DNA of 64,000 nt from an uncultured Eubacteriales bacterium. GTDB taxonomy: Bacteria > Bacillota > Clostridia > Oscillospirales > Oscillospiraceae. The notes under the pieces were generated by a model. It was not told where the DNA came from and searched no databases. It saw only the letters and a list, made by a program, of their open reading frames with translations. Shown here in pieces: positions 43,414-51,425 of this stretch. The number at the start of each line of letters is the position of its first letter. Position 1 is the first letter of the stretch. The stretch covers positions 1-64,000 of the forward strand of contig ONGR01000004.1 in the NCBI GenBank assembly GCA_900317425.1. The letters run 5' to 3'. Position numbers and translations under genes: made by a program.

Positions 43414-44907
43414 ATGGGAAGCTACATCTTGGCATTGGACCAGGGCACCACCAGTTCCCGGGCCATCGTATTCGACAAGCAGGGTCAGATCGCGTCCATG
43501 GCCCAGCACCCCTTCCGCCAGATCTATCCCAAGGCGGGCTGGGTGGAGCACGACCCCATGAACATCTGGAACAGCGAGCGCCTGGCGGCCATGGAGGCCA
43601 CCGCCGACTTTGCCCCCGGCGACATCGCCGGCATCGGCGTCACCAACCAGCGGGAGACCACCATCATCTGGGACAAGAACACCGGCGAGCCGGTGTATAA
43701 CGCCATCGTCTGGCAGTGCCGCCGGACGGCGGAGCTGTGCGAGGATCTGAAGCGCCGGGGCCTCACCGAGCGGGTGGAGACCTCCACCGGCCTCCTCATC
43801 GACGCCTATTTCTCCGGCACCAAGATCCGCTGGATCCTGGACTACGTCCCCGGCGTCCGGGAGCGGGCCGAGCGGGGCGAGCTCCTGTTCGGCACGGTGG
43901 AGACCTGGCTCATCTGGCTTTTGACGGGCCAGCACGTCACCGACTATTCCAACGCCTGCCGCACCATGCTCTTTGACATCCATCACCTGTGCTGGGACGA
44001 GGAGCTGTGCGAGCTGCTGAATATCCCCATGAGCCTGCTGCCCACCCCCGTGGGCAACAGCCAGATCTACGGCTACGTCAAGCCCGGCATCACAGGTCTG
44101 GAGAAGCTGGCCGGCGTGCCGGTCTGCGGCGCCGCCGGCGATCAGCAGGCGGCCCTGTTCGGCCAGACCTGCTTCGCCCCCGGCGAGGCCAAGAACACCT
44201 ACGGCACCGGCTGCTTCACCCTGATGAACGTGGGCAGCGAGCCGGTCCGCAGCCGGGCCGGGTTGGTCAGCTCCGTGGGCTGGCAGGTGAACGGACAGAC
44301 CACCTACGTGCTGGAGGGCAGCGTCTTCAACGGCGGCAGCACCATCCAGTGGATCCGGGACGAGCTGCATCTCATCGACTCCGCCCCGGAGATCAACACC
44401 CTGGCCGCCACGGTGCCGGACAGCGGCGGCGTGGTGCTGGTGCCCGCCTTCACCGGTCTGGGCGCGCCGTATTGGGATATGTACGCCCGTGGCGCCATGC
44501 TGGGCATCACCCGTGGCACCAACCGCGCCCACGTGGCCCGGGCCGTGCTGGAGTGCATCGCCTTCCAGGTCACCGATCTGATGATGGCCATGCGCCAGGA
44601 CGCCGGCCGTGACATCACCTGCCTGCGGGTGGACGGCGGCGCCAGCGTGTCGGATATCCTGCTGCAGATGCAGGCGGATCTGCTGCGCATCGAGGTGGAC
44701 CGCCCCATCATGGTGGAGACCACCGCCTTCGGCGCGGCAGCGCTGGCGGGCCTGAGCTGCGGCCTCTGGGGCAGCCTGGAGGAGCTGAAGACCCTGCGCA
44801 AGAGCCAGCGTGTGTTCCGCCCCGAGCGGATCCAGGCCGACTGCGACCGGGAATACCGCACCTGGAAGCGGGCCGTGCAGCGCGCCGCCGACTGGATCGA
44901 GCATTGA
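43414..44907 (+). CDS. glpK: Glycerol kinase
   Basis: The 497-residue FGGY-family kinase phosphorylates glycerol to glycerol-3-phosphate. It has the N-terminal YILALDQGTTSSRAIVFDK phosphate loop, GVTNQRETTIIWD, the FGGY signature segment GVPVCGAAGDQQAALFGQ and YGTGCFTLMNVG. Substrate residues (NQRET, DAYFSGTK) are intact. AAAGAGGAGGAAACC precedes the ATG. No glpF, glpD or glpP is nearby, so it is an isolated gene. Upstream hairpins may carry its regulation. Confidence 0.97.
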   Translation: MGSYILALDQGTTSSRAIVFDKQGQIASMAQHPFRQIYPKAGWVEHDPMNIWNSERLAAMEATADFAPGDIAGIGVTNQRETTIIWDKNTGEPVYNAIVWQCRRTAELCEDLKRRGLTERVETSTGLLIDAYFSGTKIRWILDYVPGVRERAERGELLFGTVETWLIWLLTGQHVTDYSNACRTMLFDIHHLCWDEELCELLNIPMSLLPTPVGNSQIYGYVKPGITGLEKLAGVPVCGAAGDQQAALFGQTCFAPGEAKNTYGTGCFTLMNVGSEPVRSRAGLVSSVGWQVNGQTTYVLEGSVFNGGSTIQWIRDELHLIDSAPEINTLAATVPDSGGVVLVPAFTGLGAPYWDMYARGAMLGITRGTNRAHVARAVLECIAFQVTDLMMAMRQDAGRDITCLRVDGGASVSDILLQMQADLLRIEVDRPIMVETTAFGAAALAGLSCGLWGSLEELKTLRKSQRVFRPERIQADCDREYRTWKRAVQRAADWIEH

Positions 44908-44946
44908 GGGAGATTTTAAGAGAGTGTTAATTTCCCCGGGGAGCCC

Positions 44947-44975
44947 TTGCACCCCATGGAGAATTGCAGTATAAT
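44947..44975 (+). promoter_or_regulatory. Sigma-A promoter of the zinc-ribbon gene
   Basis: TTGCAC (44947-44952), 17 nt, TATAAT (44970-44975), 39 bp before the ATG at 45015. Confidence 0.88.
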
Positions 44976-45014
44976 CGGGCCAAACCAGAAACCAGTGGGA
45001 AAGGAGCTTATCTT

Positions 45015-45416
45015 ATGGCAATTTTTGATGAACTGACCAAGAAGGCCCAGGCCTATGCCGAGGTGGCCGGTGAGAAGATGAAGGATATCGCCGGCGCAGC
45101 CGCCGAGAAGGCCAAGGCCGCCTCCGACACCGCCAAGGTGAAGGTGGCCATCGTGACCGAGCAGCGCGAGCTGGATAAGAATTACCGGGCCATCGGCGAA
45201 TGGTTCGTATCCGAATTTGACGGCGAGATCCCCGATGCCGTCCGTGACGTGGTGGCCGCCATCAACGTCTCCAAGGCCAAGATCGCCGAGCTGCAGGCCA
45301 GGGACGAGGAGCCCGAGGCAGCGGAGGAGCACGTGCTGAAGACCTGCCCCGTCTGCGGCGCGGCGTCCGACAGCAAGTTCTGCCCCGACTGCGGCGCACC
45401 CATGGGCGAGGAGTAA
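45015..45416 (+). CDS. Small coiled-coil protein with C-terminal zinc ribbon
   Basis: The 133-residue protein has an N-terminal Ala/Lys/Glu-rich helix (about 5-50, coiled coil or amphipathic), a helical middle part (DVVAAINVSKAKIAELQ) and a C-terminal zinc ribbon CPVCGAASDSKFCPDCG. Such proteins are common and unnamed in Clostridia; no function is established. The start at 45015 has GGAAAGGAGCTTATCTT. It has a near-consensus promoter and is monocistronic, with a hairpin before ridA. Confidence 0.82.
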   Translation: MAIFDELTKKAQAYAEVAGEKMKDIAGAAAEKAKAASDTAKVKVAIVTEQRELDKNYRAIGEWFVSEFDGEIPDAVRDVVAAINVSKAKIAELQARDEEPEAAEEHVLKTCPVCGAASDSKFCPDCGAPMGEE

Positions 45417-45430
45417 GACCGACAAATGAA

Positions 45431-45456
45431 AAGAGCGGCCCCACCGGGCCGCTCTT
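45431..45456 (+). terminator. Hairpin between the zinc-ribbon gene and ridA
   Basis: AAGAGCGGCCC (45431-45441) pairs perfectly with GGGCCGCTCTT (45446-45456), loop CACC. The T-tract is short, so read-through into ridA is likely; no separate ridA promoter is evident. Confidence 0.7.
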
Positions 45457-45478
45457 CACATGAAAAGGAGAGGTAAAC

Positions 45479-45856
45479 ATGAAAAACATCATCGCAACCG
45501 AAAAGGCCCCTGCCGCCATCGGCCCCTATTCCCAGGCTATCGACTGCGGCGCGCTGCTGATCACCTCCGGCCAGATCCCCGTGGATCCCGCCACCGGCGC
45601 CATGCCCGAGGGCATCACCGCCCAGACCCGCCAGTCCCTGACCAACGTGAAGGCCATTCTGGAGAAGGCCGGTCTGACCATGGACAACGTGATCAAGACC
45701 ACCGTGTTCCTGCAGAACATGGGCGACTTCGCCGCCATGAACGCGGTGTACGCCGAGTTCTTCACCGAGGGCAGCTATCCCGCCCGCTCCGCCGTGGAGG
45801 TGGCCGCTCTGCCCAAGGGCGCCCTGGTGGAGATCGAGGCCATCTGCGCCAAGTAA
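45479..45856 (+). CDS. ridA: RidA family enamine/imine deaminase
   Basis: The 125-residue protein hydrolyses reactive 2-aminoacrylate and related enamines released by PLP enzymes. It has the family start [29 protein letters not shown], and [23 protein letters not shown] with the active-site Arg. AAAAGGAGAGGTAAAC precedes the ATG. It is followed by a bidirectional terminator shared with sufB. Confidence 0.95.
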   Translation: MKNIIATEKAPAAIGPYSQAIDCGALLITSGQIPVDPATGAMPEGITAQTRQSLTNVKAILEKAGLTMDNVIKTTVFLQNMGDFAAMNAVYAEFFTEGSYPARSAVEVAALPKGALVEIEAICAK

Positions 45857-45872
45857 GATTCCAACCATACGG

Positions 45873-45905
45873 AAAAACCCTGCCGCATGTTGCGGCAGGG
45901 TTTTT
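45873..45905. terminator. Bidirectional terminator between ridA and sufB
   Basis: AAAAACCCTGCCGCA (45873-45887) pairs perfectly with TGCGGCAGGGTTTTT (45891-45905), loop TGT, giving a T-tract on both strands between convergent genes. Confidence 0.94.
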
Positions 45906-45915
45906 GCTTTGCTTT

Positions 45916-46842
45916 TTACGCCAGGAAGCCCTTGAGGATGGTCTCCTCGGCCTCCTCCGGGGACAGGCCCAGCGTCTCCAGCTTCAGCAGCTGGTCGCCG
46001 GCGATCTTGCCGATGGCGGCCTCGTGGATCAGCTGGGCGTCGGTGCAGTTGGCGGAGATGGCGGGGATGGACTTGACCTTGGCCGTGCCCATGATGATGG
46101 AGTCGCACTGGACGTGGCCGAAGCACTTGGCGTTGCCCGCCATCCGGGGGTAGAACACCTGCTCCGACTCATCCTGGGCCACGGAGCGGGAGATGACACG
46201 GCCCTTGGCGTCGTCGCCGTTGAGCTCGATCTCCATATCGCTCTCGGCGATCTGGCGGCCGTGGGTCAGCAGACGCTCGGTGACCACCACCTCGCTGCCC
46301 GCCTCGCAGACGAACTTGGTGAACCGCTTGGTGGAGTCGATGCCCCGGATCTGGACGGTGTCCATCTCCATGGTGGAGTTCTCGCCCAGATACACGATGG
46401 TCTGGGGATTCATCACGTTCTTGCCGGTCTGGTCGGGATCGTTCTCGCCGTAGTGCTTCTCGGAGTAGCGGACCCGGGAGTTCTTGCCGATATAGAAGGT
46501 GTGGATGCCGTCGTGACGGCTCTCGTCGCAGCCGGAGTTGTGGATGCCGCAGCCGGCCACGATCTCCACGTCGCAGTTGTCGCCCACGAAGAAGTCGTTG
46601 TAGACCATCTCGGTGAGGCCGGTCTTGCTGATGATGACGGGGATATAGCACTTCTCGCCCTTTGTGCCGTCCTTGATGCGGATATCGATGCCGGGCTTGT
46701 CCTCCTTGGAGGTGATCTCGATGTGCTCGGTGGACTGACGGGCGGCGCAGCCGCTGTCCTTGCGGATGTTCAGGGCGCCCACGGGCTTGCCGGTGAGATC
46801 GGCGATTTTTTCCAACAGCTTGGCGTCGATTTCGGTGATCAT
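45916..46842 (-). CDS. Short SufB/SufD-family Fe-S scaffold protein (minimal SUF system)
   Basis: The 308-residue protein is homologous to the beta-helix core and C-terminal part of SufB/SufD, which build Fe-S clusters with the ATPase SufC. It includes CDVEIVAGCGIHNSGCDESR, a Cys-rich stretch suited to cluster or metal binding, and the SufB-like VISRSVAQDESEQVFYPRMAGN. It is shorter than SufB (about 470). It overlaps sufC by four bases in the order sufC-sufB, with no sufD, sufS or sufU, as in the reduced SUF-like pairs of archaea and some Clostridia. Confidence 0.9.
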   Translation of the reverse strand: MITEIDAKLLEKIADLTGKPVGALNIRKDSGCAARQSTEHIEITSKEDKPGIDIRIKDGTKGEKCYIPVIISKTGLTEMVYNDFFVGDNCDVEIVAGCGIHNSGCDESRHDGIHTFYIGKNSRVRYSEKHYGENDPDQTGKNVMNPQTIVYLGENSTMEMDTVQIRGIDSTKRFTKFVCEAGSEVVVTERLLTHGRQIAESDMEIELNGDDAKGRVISRSVAQDESEQVFYPRMAGNAKCFGHVQCDSIIMGTAKVKSIPAISANCTDAQLIHEAAIGKIAGDQLLKLETLGLSPEEAEETILKGFLA

Positions 46843-47579
46843 TGAGCGTCCTCCTTTCGGTTCATCACGGGGCAGCCGCCCAGGGTGTCGGCCAGGATCA
46901 GGGGGAAGATCTCCTCCGTGGTGCCCCGGTGGGCGATCTGTCCGCCGGCCACCACGATGATCTCGTCGGCCAGACGGATGATCCGCTCCTGGTGGGAGAT
47001 GATGATCATGGTGGCGCTGTGCTGGGCGTGGATCTGCTCGAAGGTCTCGGTGAGCCGGGCGAAGGACCACAGATCGATGCCGGCCTCCGGCTCGTCGAAG
47101 ATCATCAGCTGGCCGTTCCGGGCCAGAATGGTGGCGATCTCAATGCGCTTGACCTCGCCGCCGGAGAGGGATACGTCCACCTCCCGGTCCAGATAGTCGT
47201 TGGCGCACAGACCCACCCGGGTCAGATAGTTGCAGCAGCGGTCCTTGCTGAGCTTCTCCTCGCCGGCGGCCAGCAGCAGCAGATCGTGGACGGTGATGCC
47301 CTTGAACCGGGGCGGCTGCTGGAAACCGTAGCTGATGCCCAGCCGGGCACGTGCGGTGATGTCCATGTCGGTGATATCCTGACCGTTGTAGAGGATCTGA
47401 CCGGCGGTGGGCCGGATCAGGCCCATGATGATCTTGGCCAGGGTGGTCTTGCCGCCGCCGTTGGGGCCGGTAAACACCACCAGCTTGTGGTCGGGTATGG
47501 TGAGACTGACGTCTTTGAGAATGTCCATCTCCCCCTCGGGGGCGGACACGCGATAGGAAATATTCTTCAGCTCCAGCAT
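46839..47579 (-). CDS. sufC: Fe-S cluster assembly ATPase SufC
   Basis: The 246-residue ABC ATPase powers Fe-S assembly on the adjacent SufB-like protein. Walker A is GPNGGGKTT, the signature VSLSGGEVKRIE and Walker B LMIFDEPEAGID. Its stop overlaps the sufB start (ATGA). AAAGGAGGAGCCCCAT precedes the ATG at 47579. A near-consensus promoter lies about 75 bp upstream. Confidence 0.95.
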   Translation of the reverse strand: MLELKNISYRVSAPEGEMDILKDVSLTIPDHKLVVFTGPNGGGKTTLAKIIMGLIRPTAGQILYNGQDITDMDITARARLGISYGFQQPPRFKGITVHDLLLLAAGEEKLSKDRCCNYLTRVGLCANDYLDREVDVSLSGGEVKRIEIATILARNGQLMIFDEPEAGIDLWSFARLTETFEQIHAQHSATMIIISHQERIIRLADEIIVVAGGQIAHRGTTEEIFPLILADTLGGCPVMNRKEDAQ

Positions 47580-47651
47580 ATGGGGCTCCTCCTTTGAGGT
47601 GATCGTCTGGCGGGTCGTTGCGAAAAAGCAAGACCCGTGTGCAATTTATAT

Positions 47652-47680
47652 ATTCTAGCAGAAAAGGACGGGAAAAGCAA
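47652..47680 (-). promoter_or_regulatory. Sigma-A promoter of sufCB
   Basis: On the minus strand TTGCTT (47675-47680), 17 nt, TAGAAT (47652-47657). Confidence 0.82.
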
Positions 47681-47732
47681 GCATTCACACAGGATTTCTC
47701 CTCCGGCATAGGATGATGGGGGAGGTGAAAGG

Positions 47733-48275
47733 ATGGATTATCACGAGGAGATGGATTATCAGCTCTGCGACCGGGTCTGGCAGCGTGTGGCGCCGGAGCT
47801 GGACCCCTACCCGGAGGTTCGGGCCGCGGCGGCGGAGCCGGCGGGGGAGACGTGTCCGGTGCGCCGGGGCATGATGCCCATAGAGCAGCTGCGCAAGGCC
47901 ATTGAGGGGGAGCTGACGGCCCAGCGGGCCTACATGGCCCACGCCCGGTGCGCCGGGGGCAGCGCAGGCCGCACCCTGATGCAGATGGCCTCGGAGGACG
48001 GCCGGCACGCCTGCCGGCTGAGGAGCCTTTACTACCTGCTGACCGGCGAGTGCTGGGAGCCGGAGCGCGGCTGCGGCTGCGCCGGGGAGACCATGAGCCT
48101 GTGCCGCTTCCTGCGCCAGCGGTATCAGATGGAGATGACTGCCGCCGACCGCTACGAGGACTGGGCCGACGCCATGGAGGATCCGTGCATGGCCGATCTG
48201 CTGCGGCAGCTGGCGGAGGACGACCGCTGCCACGCCGCCGCGGTGATGCGCCTGCTGGAAAACCGGCTGGGATAA
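47733..48275 (+). CDS. Ferritin-like (rubrerythrin-type) di-iron protein
   Basis: The 180-residue protein has the four-helix ferritin-like pattern: EGELTAQRAYMAHA, ASEDGRHACRL, YQMEMTAADRYEDWA and LAEDDRCHAAA provide Glu/Asp and His ligands for a di-iron site. The N-terminal 45 residues are acidic. A Cys-rich loop, CWEPERGCGCAGE, sits between helices 2 and 3 and could bind another metal. There is no rubredoxin domain. A role in oxidative or iron stress is likely from the fold. GGGGGAGGTGAAAGG precedes the ATG. It is divergent from sufCB. Confidence 0.85.
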   Translation: MDYHEEMDYQLCDRVWQRVAPELDPYPEVRAAAAEPAGETCPVRRGMMPIEQLRKAIEGELTAQRAYMAHARCAGGSAGRTLMQMASEDGRHACRLRSLYYLLTGECWEPERGCGCAGETMSLCRFLRQRYQMEMTAADRYEDWADAMEDPCMADLLRQLAEDDRCHAAAVMRLLENRLG

Positions 48276-48280
48276 CAAGA

Positions 48281-48309
48281 AAACCGCCACCCATCGGGTG
48301 GCGGTTTTT
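48281..48309. terminator. Bidirectional terminator between the ferritin-like gene and fakA
   Basis: AAACCGCCACCC (48281-48292) pairs perfectly with GGGTGGCGGTTT (48296-48307), loop ATC, and TT follows. Confidence 0.93.
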
Positions 48310-48319
48310 CGTGGATGTT

Positions 48320-49987
48320 TTACTCCATGGACACAATGTAGTAGTACACGGGCTGCCCGCCGTTGAGCAGAGACAGCTCGCAGTCGGGACAGGCGGTGCG
48401 GAAGCGGATGGAAGCGGCCTCGGCCTCCTCCTCGCTGACGCCCTCGCCGTAGAAGAGGGTGATGAACTCGGCACCCTTGTCGGCGGCCAGAGCGGCCAGC
48501 TGATCCAGCAGGCTGTCCAGCTGACGGTCGGTGCCCAGCAGCTTGCCGTCCACCAGAGCCAGATAGTCGCCCTCGCTGATGGCGAAGCCGTCGAAATCGG
48601 AGTTCCGGGCGGCGTAGGTGATCTGGGCGGTGGTGACGGTGGCGGCGGCCTCGGTCATAGCCTGGGCGATGGCCTGGGGATCGTCCTGCTCCACGTCGGC
48701 GTTCATCATGGCGGTGATGCCCTGGGGCACGGTGGCGGTGGGGATCACGATGATCTCCTTGTCCGTCAGACCCACGCACTGCTGGGCGGCCATGATGATG
48801 TTCTTGTTGTTGGGCAGGATGAACACGATCTCGCTGGGGGTCTGCTCCACCTCGTGGAGAATGGACTCGGTGGAGGGGTTCATGGTCTGCCCTCCGGACA
48901 CGATGCGGTCCACGCCCAGATCCCGGAAGGCCTCGGCGAGGCCCTCGCCGGCGCAGACGGCCAGGAAGCCGTAGCGCTTCTCCGGCGCGGCGGGAGCGGT
49001 CGGCTCCTGCTCCAGATCATCGTCCTCCAGATCGTCGGCGCTGATGGCTTTGCGGCCGGCGGCCACGTCGTCTGCCTGGATGCGCATATTCTCGATCTTG
49101 GCCACTTCCAGCGTGCCGTACTTCTGGGCCTCGGTGAGAGCGGCACCGGGGATGTCGGTGTGGACGTGGACCTTGAAGGCCTCGTCGTCCTCGCCGATGA
49201 CCAGGGAGTCGCCGATGCTGTTGAGGTAGCGGCGCAGGGGTTCCAGAGACTTTTCCACCGTCCTGCGGACGATGAACACCGTGTCGAAGGCGAAGGTGAT
49301 GTCCTCGTCGCCGATGGCGGCGAAGTCGGCCTTTTCCTTCGTCTCGCCCTGGGCCTCCAGCTCCGGCACCTCCTCGCCCCGGAGGCTGCGGAGCATACCG
49401 TCCAGAATGATGAGGTAGCCCTTGCCGCCGGCATCCACCACGCCGGCCTTCTTCAGCACCGGGTTCATGTCGGTGGTCTCGGCCAACGTGGCGTAGCCCA
49501 CCTTGATGGCCTCGGTCAGCACGTACTCCACGTCGTTCTGTTCCTGTGCGGCCTCCACGGCGCGCTTGGCGGCCAGACGGGAAACTGTCAGCACGGTGCC
49601 CTCGGCGGGCTTCATGACGGCGCTGTAGGCGGTGGAAACGCCCTCGTTCATGGCGCTGGCCAGGGCCGCGCCGTCGGCGTCGGCCATGCCCTTGAACACC
49701 TTGGACATGCCCCGGAACAGCAGGGACAAGATCACTCCGGAGTTGCCCCGGGCGCCCCGCAGCAGGGCGGAGGCGGTGGTCTTGGCGGCCTGATCCAGAG
49801 TGGCGGGCTCAGACCGGCGCAGCTCGGTGGCGGCGGTCTGAATGGTGAGGCTCATGTTGGTGCCGGTGTCGCCGTCGGGCACGGGAAAAACGTTCAGGTC
49901 GTTGATGGCCTGTTTCTGCTGGGTGATACAGGCGGCGCCGAAGAGCACCATCTGCTTGAAGGCGCCGCCGCTGATTCTTTCTACCAT
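48320..49987 (-). CDS. fakA: DAK-phosphatase-domain fatty acid kinase FakA-like
   Basis: The 555-residue protein is the ATP-binding subunit that phosphorylates fatty acids held by FakB (DegV) proteins. The N-terminal DhaL domain has DLNVFPVPDGDTGTNMSLT, whose three Asp bind Mg-ATP, and GARGNSGVILSLLFRG. The middle region has VVDAGGKGYLIILDG, and the C-terminal domain contains VSGGQTMNPSTESIL and FILPNNKNIIMAA. An acidic linker (DDLEDDDLEQEPTAPAAPE) separates the domains. GTAAGGAGATAGAAG precedes the ATG. It follows yloU by 15 bp; no fakB is in the window. Confidence 0.93.
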   Translation of the reverse strand: MVERISGGAFKQMVLFGAACITQQKQAINDLNVFPVPDGDTGTNMSLTIQTAATELRRSEPATLDQAAKTTASALLRGARGNSGVILSLLFRGMSKVFKGMADADGAALASAMNEGVSTAYSAVMKPAEGTVLTVSRLAAKRAVEAAQEQNDVEYVLTEAIKVGYATLAETTDMNPVLKKAGVVDAGGKGYLIILDGMLRSLRGEEVPELEAQGETKEKADFAAIGDEDITFAFDTVFIVRRTVEKSLEPLRRYLNSIGDSLVIGEDDEAFKVHVHTDIPGAALTEAQKYGTLEVAKIENMRIQADDVAAGRKAISADDLEDDDLEQEPTAPAAPEKRYGFLAVCAGEGLAEAFRDLGVDRIVSGGQTMNPSTESILHEVEQTPSEIVFILPNNKNIIMAAQQCVGLTDKEIIVIPTATVPQGITAMMNADVEQDDPQAIAQAMTEAAATVTTAQITYAARNSDFDGFAISEGDYLALVDGKLLGTDRQLDSLLDQLAALAADKGAEFITLFYGEGVSEEEAEAASIRFRTACPDCELSLLNGGQPVYYYIVSME

Positions 49988-50002
49988 TTCTCTTCTATCT
50001 CC

Positions 50003-50356
50003 TTACGGCATGGTGATGGAGTCCACGCACACGTTCACGTCGCGGACCTCCACGCCGGTATTCTTGCTGACCATATATTTGACCTCGCTCATGATGGAGC
50101 GGCACACGGTGGCGATGTTGACGCCGTTTTCCACGATGATGTGCAGCTCGATGGTGACGGTCCCGTCGTCGTTGTAGGTGACCATGACGCCCTTGCTCAT
50201 GGATTCGGGGCGCAGCAGGTGGACCAGACCGTCCTTCATGCTGCGGTAGGCCATGCCCTTGACGCCGAAACAGTTGGTGGCGGCAGCGCCGGTGATGGTG
50301 GTAAACACAGCGTTGCTGATGCTGATCTCGCCGCGCTCGGTTTGGACCTTTATCAT
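50003..50356 (-). CDS. Asp23/Gls24 family (YloU-like) protein
   Basis: The 117-residue protein carries the Asp23/YloU signature: GEISISNAVFTTITGAAATNC at the N-terminus, VTIELHIIVENGVNIATVC and VRDVNVCVDSI. Family members are envelope-associated proteins; YloU is routinely encoded next to YloV/FakA, as here. GAAGAAAGGAAGGGTC precedes the ATG at 50356. It is the first gene of the two-gene operon. Confidence 0.93.
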   Translation of the reverse strand: MIKVQTERGEISISNAVFTTITGAAATNCFGVKGMAYRSMKDGLVHLLRPESMSKGVMVTYNDDGTVTIELHIIVENGVNIATVCRSIMSEVKYMVSKNTGVEVRDVNVCVDSITMP

Positions 50357-50408
50357 AAAACGACCCTTCCTTTCTTCGGGGAATCATAATAATAGAACAA
50401 ACAGATTT

Positions 50409-50437
50409 ATTATATACTGTTTTACAGAATATAACAA
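50409..50437 (-). promoter_or_regulatory. Sigma-A promoter of yloU-fakA with palindromic spacer
   Basis: On the minus strand TTGTTA (50432-50437), 17 nt, TATAAT (50409-50414). The spacer contains CTGTAAAACAG, a palindrome that could bind a repressor. Confidence 0.82.
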
Positions 50438-50456
50438 GAGCAAAATACGACCCCGC

Positions 50457-51425
50457 TCAATATCCCCGCTTCCGGTCCACGGCGTGGGCGAGGGTGAGAC
50501 CCCGGGCAAAGCGCTCCACGTCGGCGCAGAACATATCCACGTCGATGTCGCAGGTCTCGCCCAGGGACATGTTGCCGGACATATGGGGCGTGAGGATCAG
50601 ATTGGGGGTGGTCCACAGGGGGTGGTCCGAGGGCAGGGGCTCCGGCACCATCACGTCCAGAGCCGCGCCGGCCAGACGGTTCTCGTTCAGAGCGTCCATC
50701 AGCGCCTGCTGATCCACGGCGGTGCCCCGGCCCACGTTGATGAGAATGGCGTGGGCGGGGAGGCGGTTAATGCGCTCCCGGGAGAGGACCCCCGCCGTCT
50801 CCGGCGTATGGGGCAGGGCGGACACCAGAATGTCCGTCCGGGGCAGGACGTCGTTCAGCCCGGCGAAATCAGTCACGTCGTCAAAGGCGGGATCGGCGGG
50901 ACGGATCGTGCGCCGCACGCCGGTGATATGCGCCGCGCCCAGGGCCTTGGCCCGGCGGGCGAAGGCGGTGCCGATGTCGCCGGTGCCCAGCACCGTGATG
51001 CGGCTGCCGCTGAGGGAGCGGATGGGCATGGCCGCCTGCCAGCGGTGCTCCGCTGCCGCCCGGAAATAGACCGGCATCCGCCGCAGCAGCATCAGCGCCG
51101 CCATCAGGATGTGTTCGGAGATGGTGAGGCCGTAGGCCCCGGAGGAGTTGGAGAGGATCACGTCGGGGCTGGGATAGATGTCGTCGTCCACGTACTGGTT
51201 GAACCCGGCGCTGCTCAGACACACCCACTTCAGGTTGGGGAAAGCCCGGAAATCCGCCGGCTGGGGATTTCCGTAGAGCACCTCGTATTTGCCCCGCTCC
51301 TCCGCCGGGATATCCCCGACTTTCGTGCAGTAGGTCACGGAGAAACCGCAGTTTCCCGCGGTTTCGGTGATCTGGCGGCGGTGGGCCTCGGTGAGAAAGT
51401 GGTCAAAAACGGCGATGTATCTCAT
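50457..51425 (-). CDS. D-isomer-specific 2-hydroxyacid dehydrogenase family protein
   Basis: The 322-residue NAD-dependent enzyme has the dinucleotide motif VLGTGDIG, the catalytic Arg in LINVGRGTAVD, Glu in VPEPLPSDHPLW and His in TPHMSG. Members reduce 2-oxoacids or oxidise phosphoglycerate-like substrates; the substrate here is not clear. Its start overlaps the end of the FAD oxidoreductase gene (ATGA), and the ribosome site is CGGGAGGATACACC. The two may form a small redox operon. Confidence 0.92.
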   Translation of the reverse strand: MRYIAVFDHFLTEAHRRQITETAGNCGFSVTYCTKVGDIPAEERGKYEVLYGNPQPADFRAFPNLKWVCLSSAGFNQYVDDDIYPSPDVILSNSSGAYGLTISEHILMAALMLLRRMPVYFRAAAEHRWQAAMPIRSLSGSRITVLGTGDIGTAFARRAKALGAAHITGVRRTIRPADPAFDDVTDFAGLNDVLPRTDILVSALPHTPETAGVLSRERINRLPAHAILINVGRGTAVDQQALMDALNENRLAGAALDVMVPEPLPSDHPLWTTPNLILTPHMSGNMSLGETCDIDVDMFCADVERFARGLTLAHAVDRKRGY

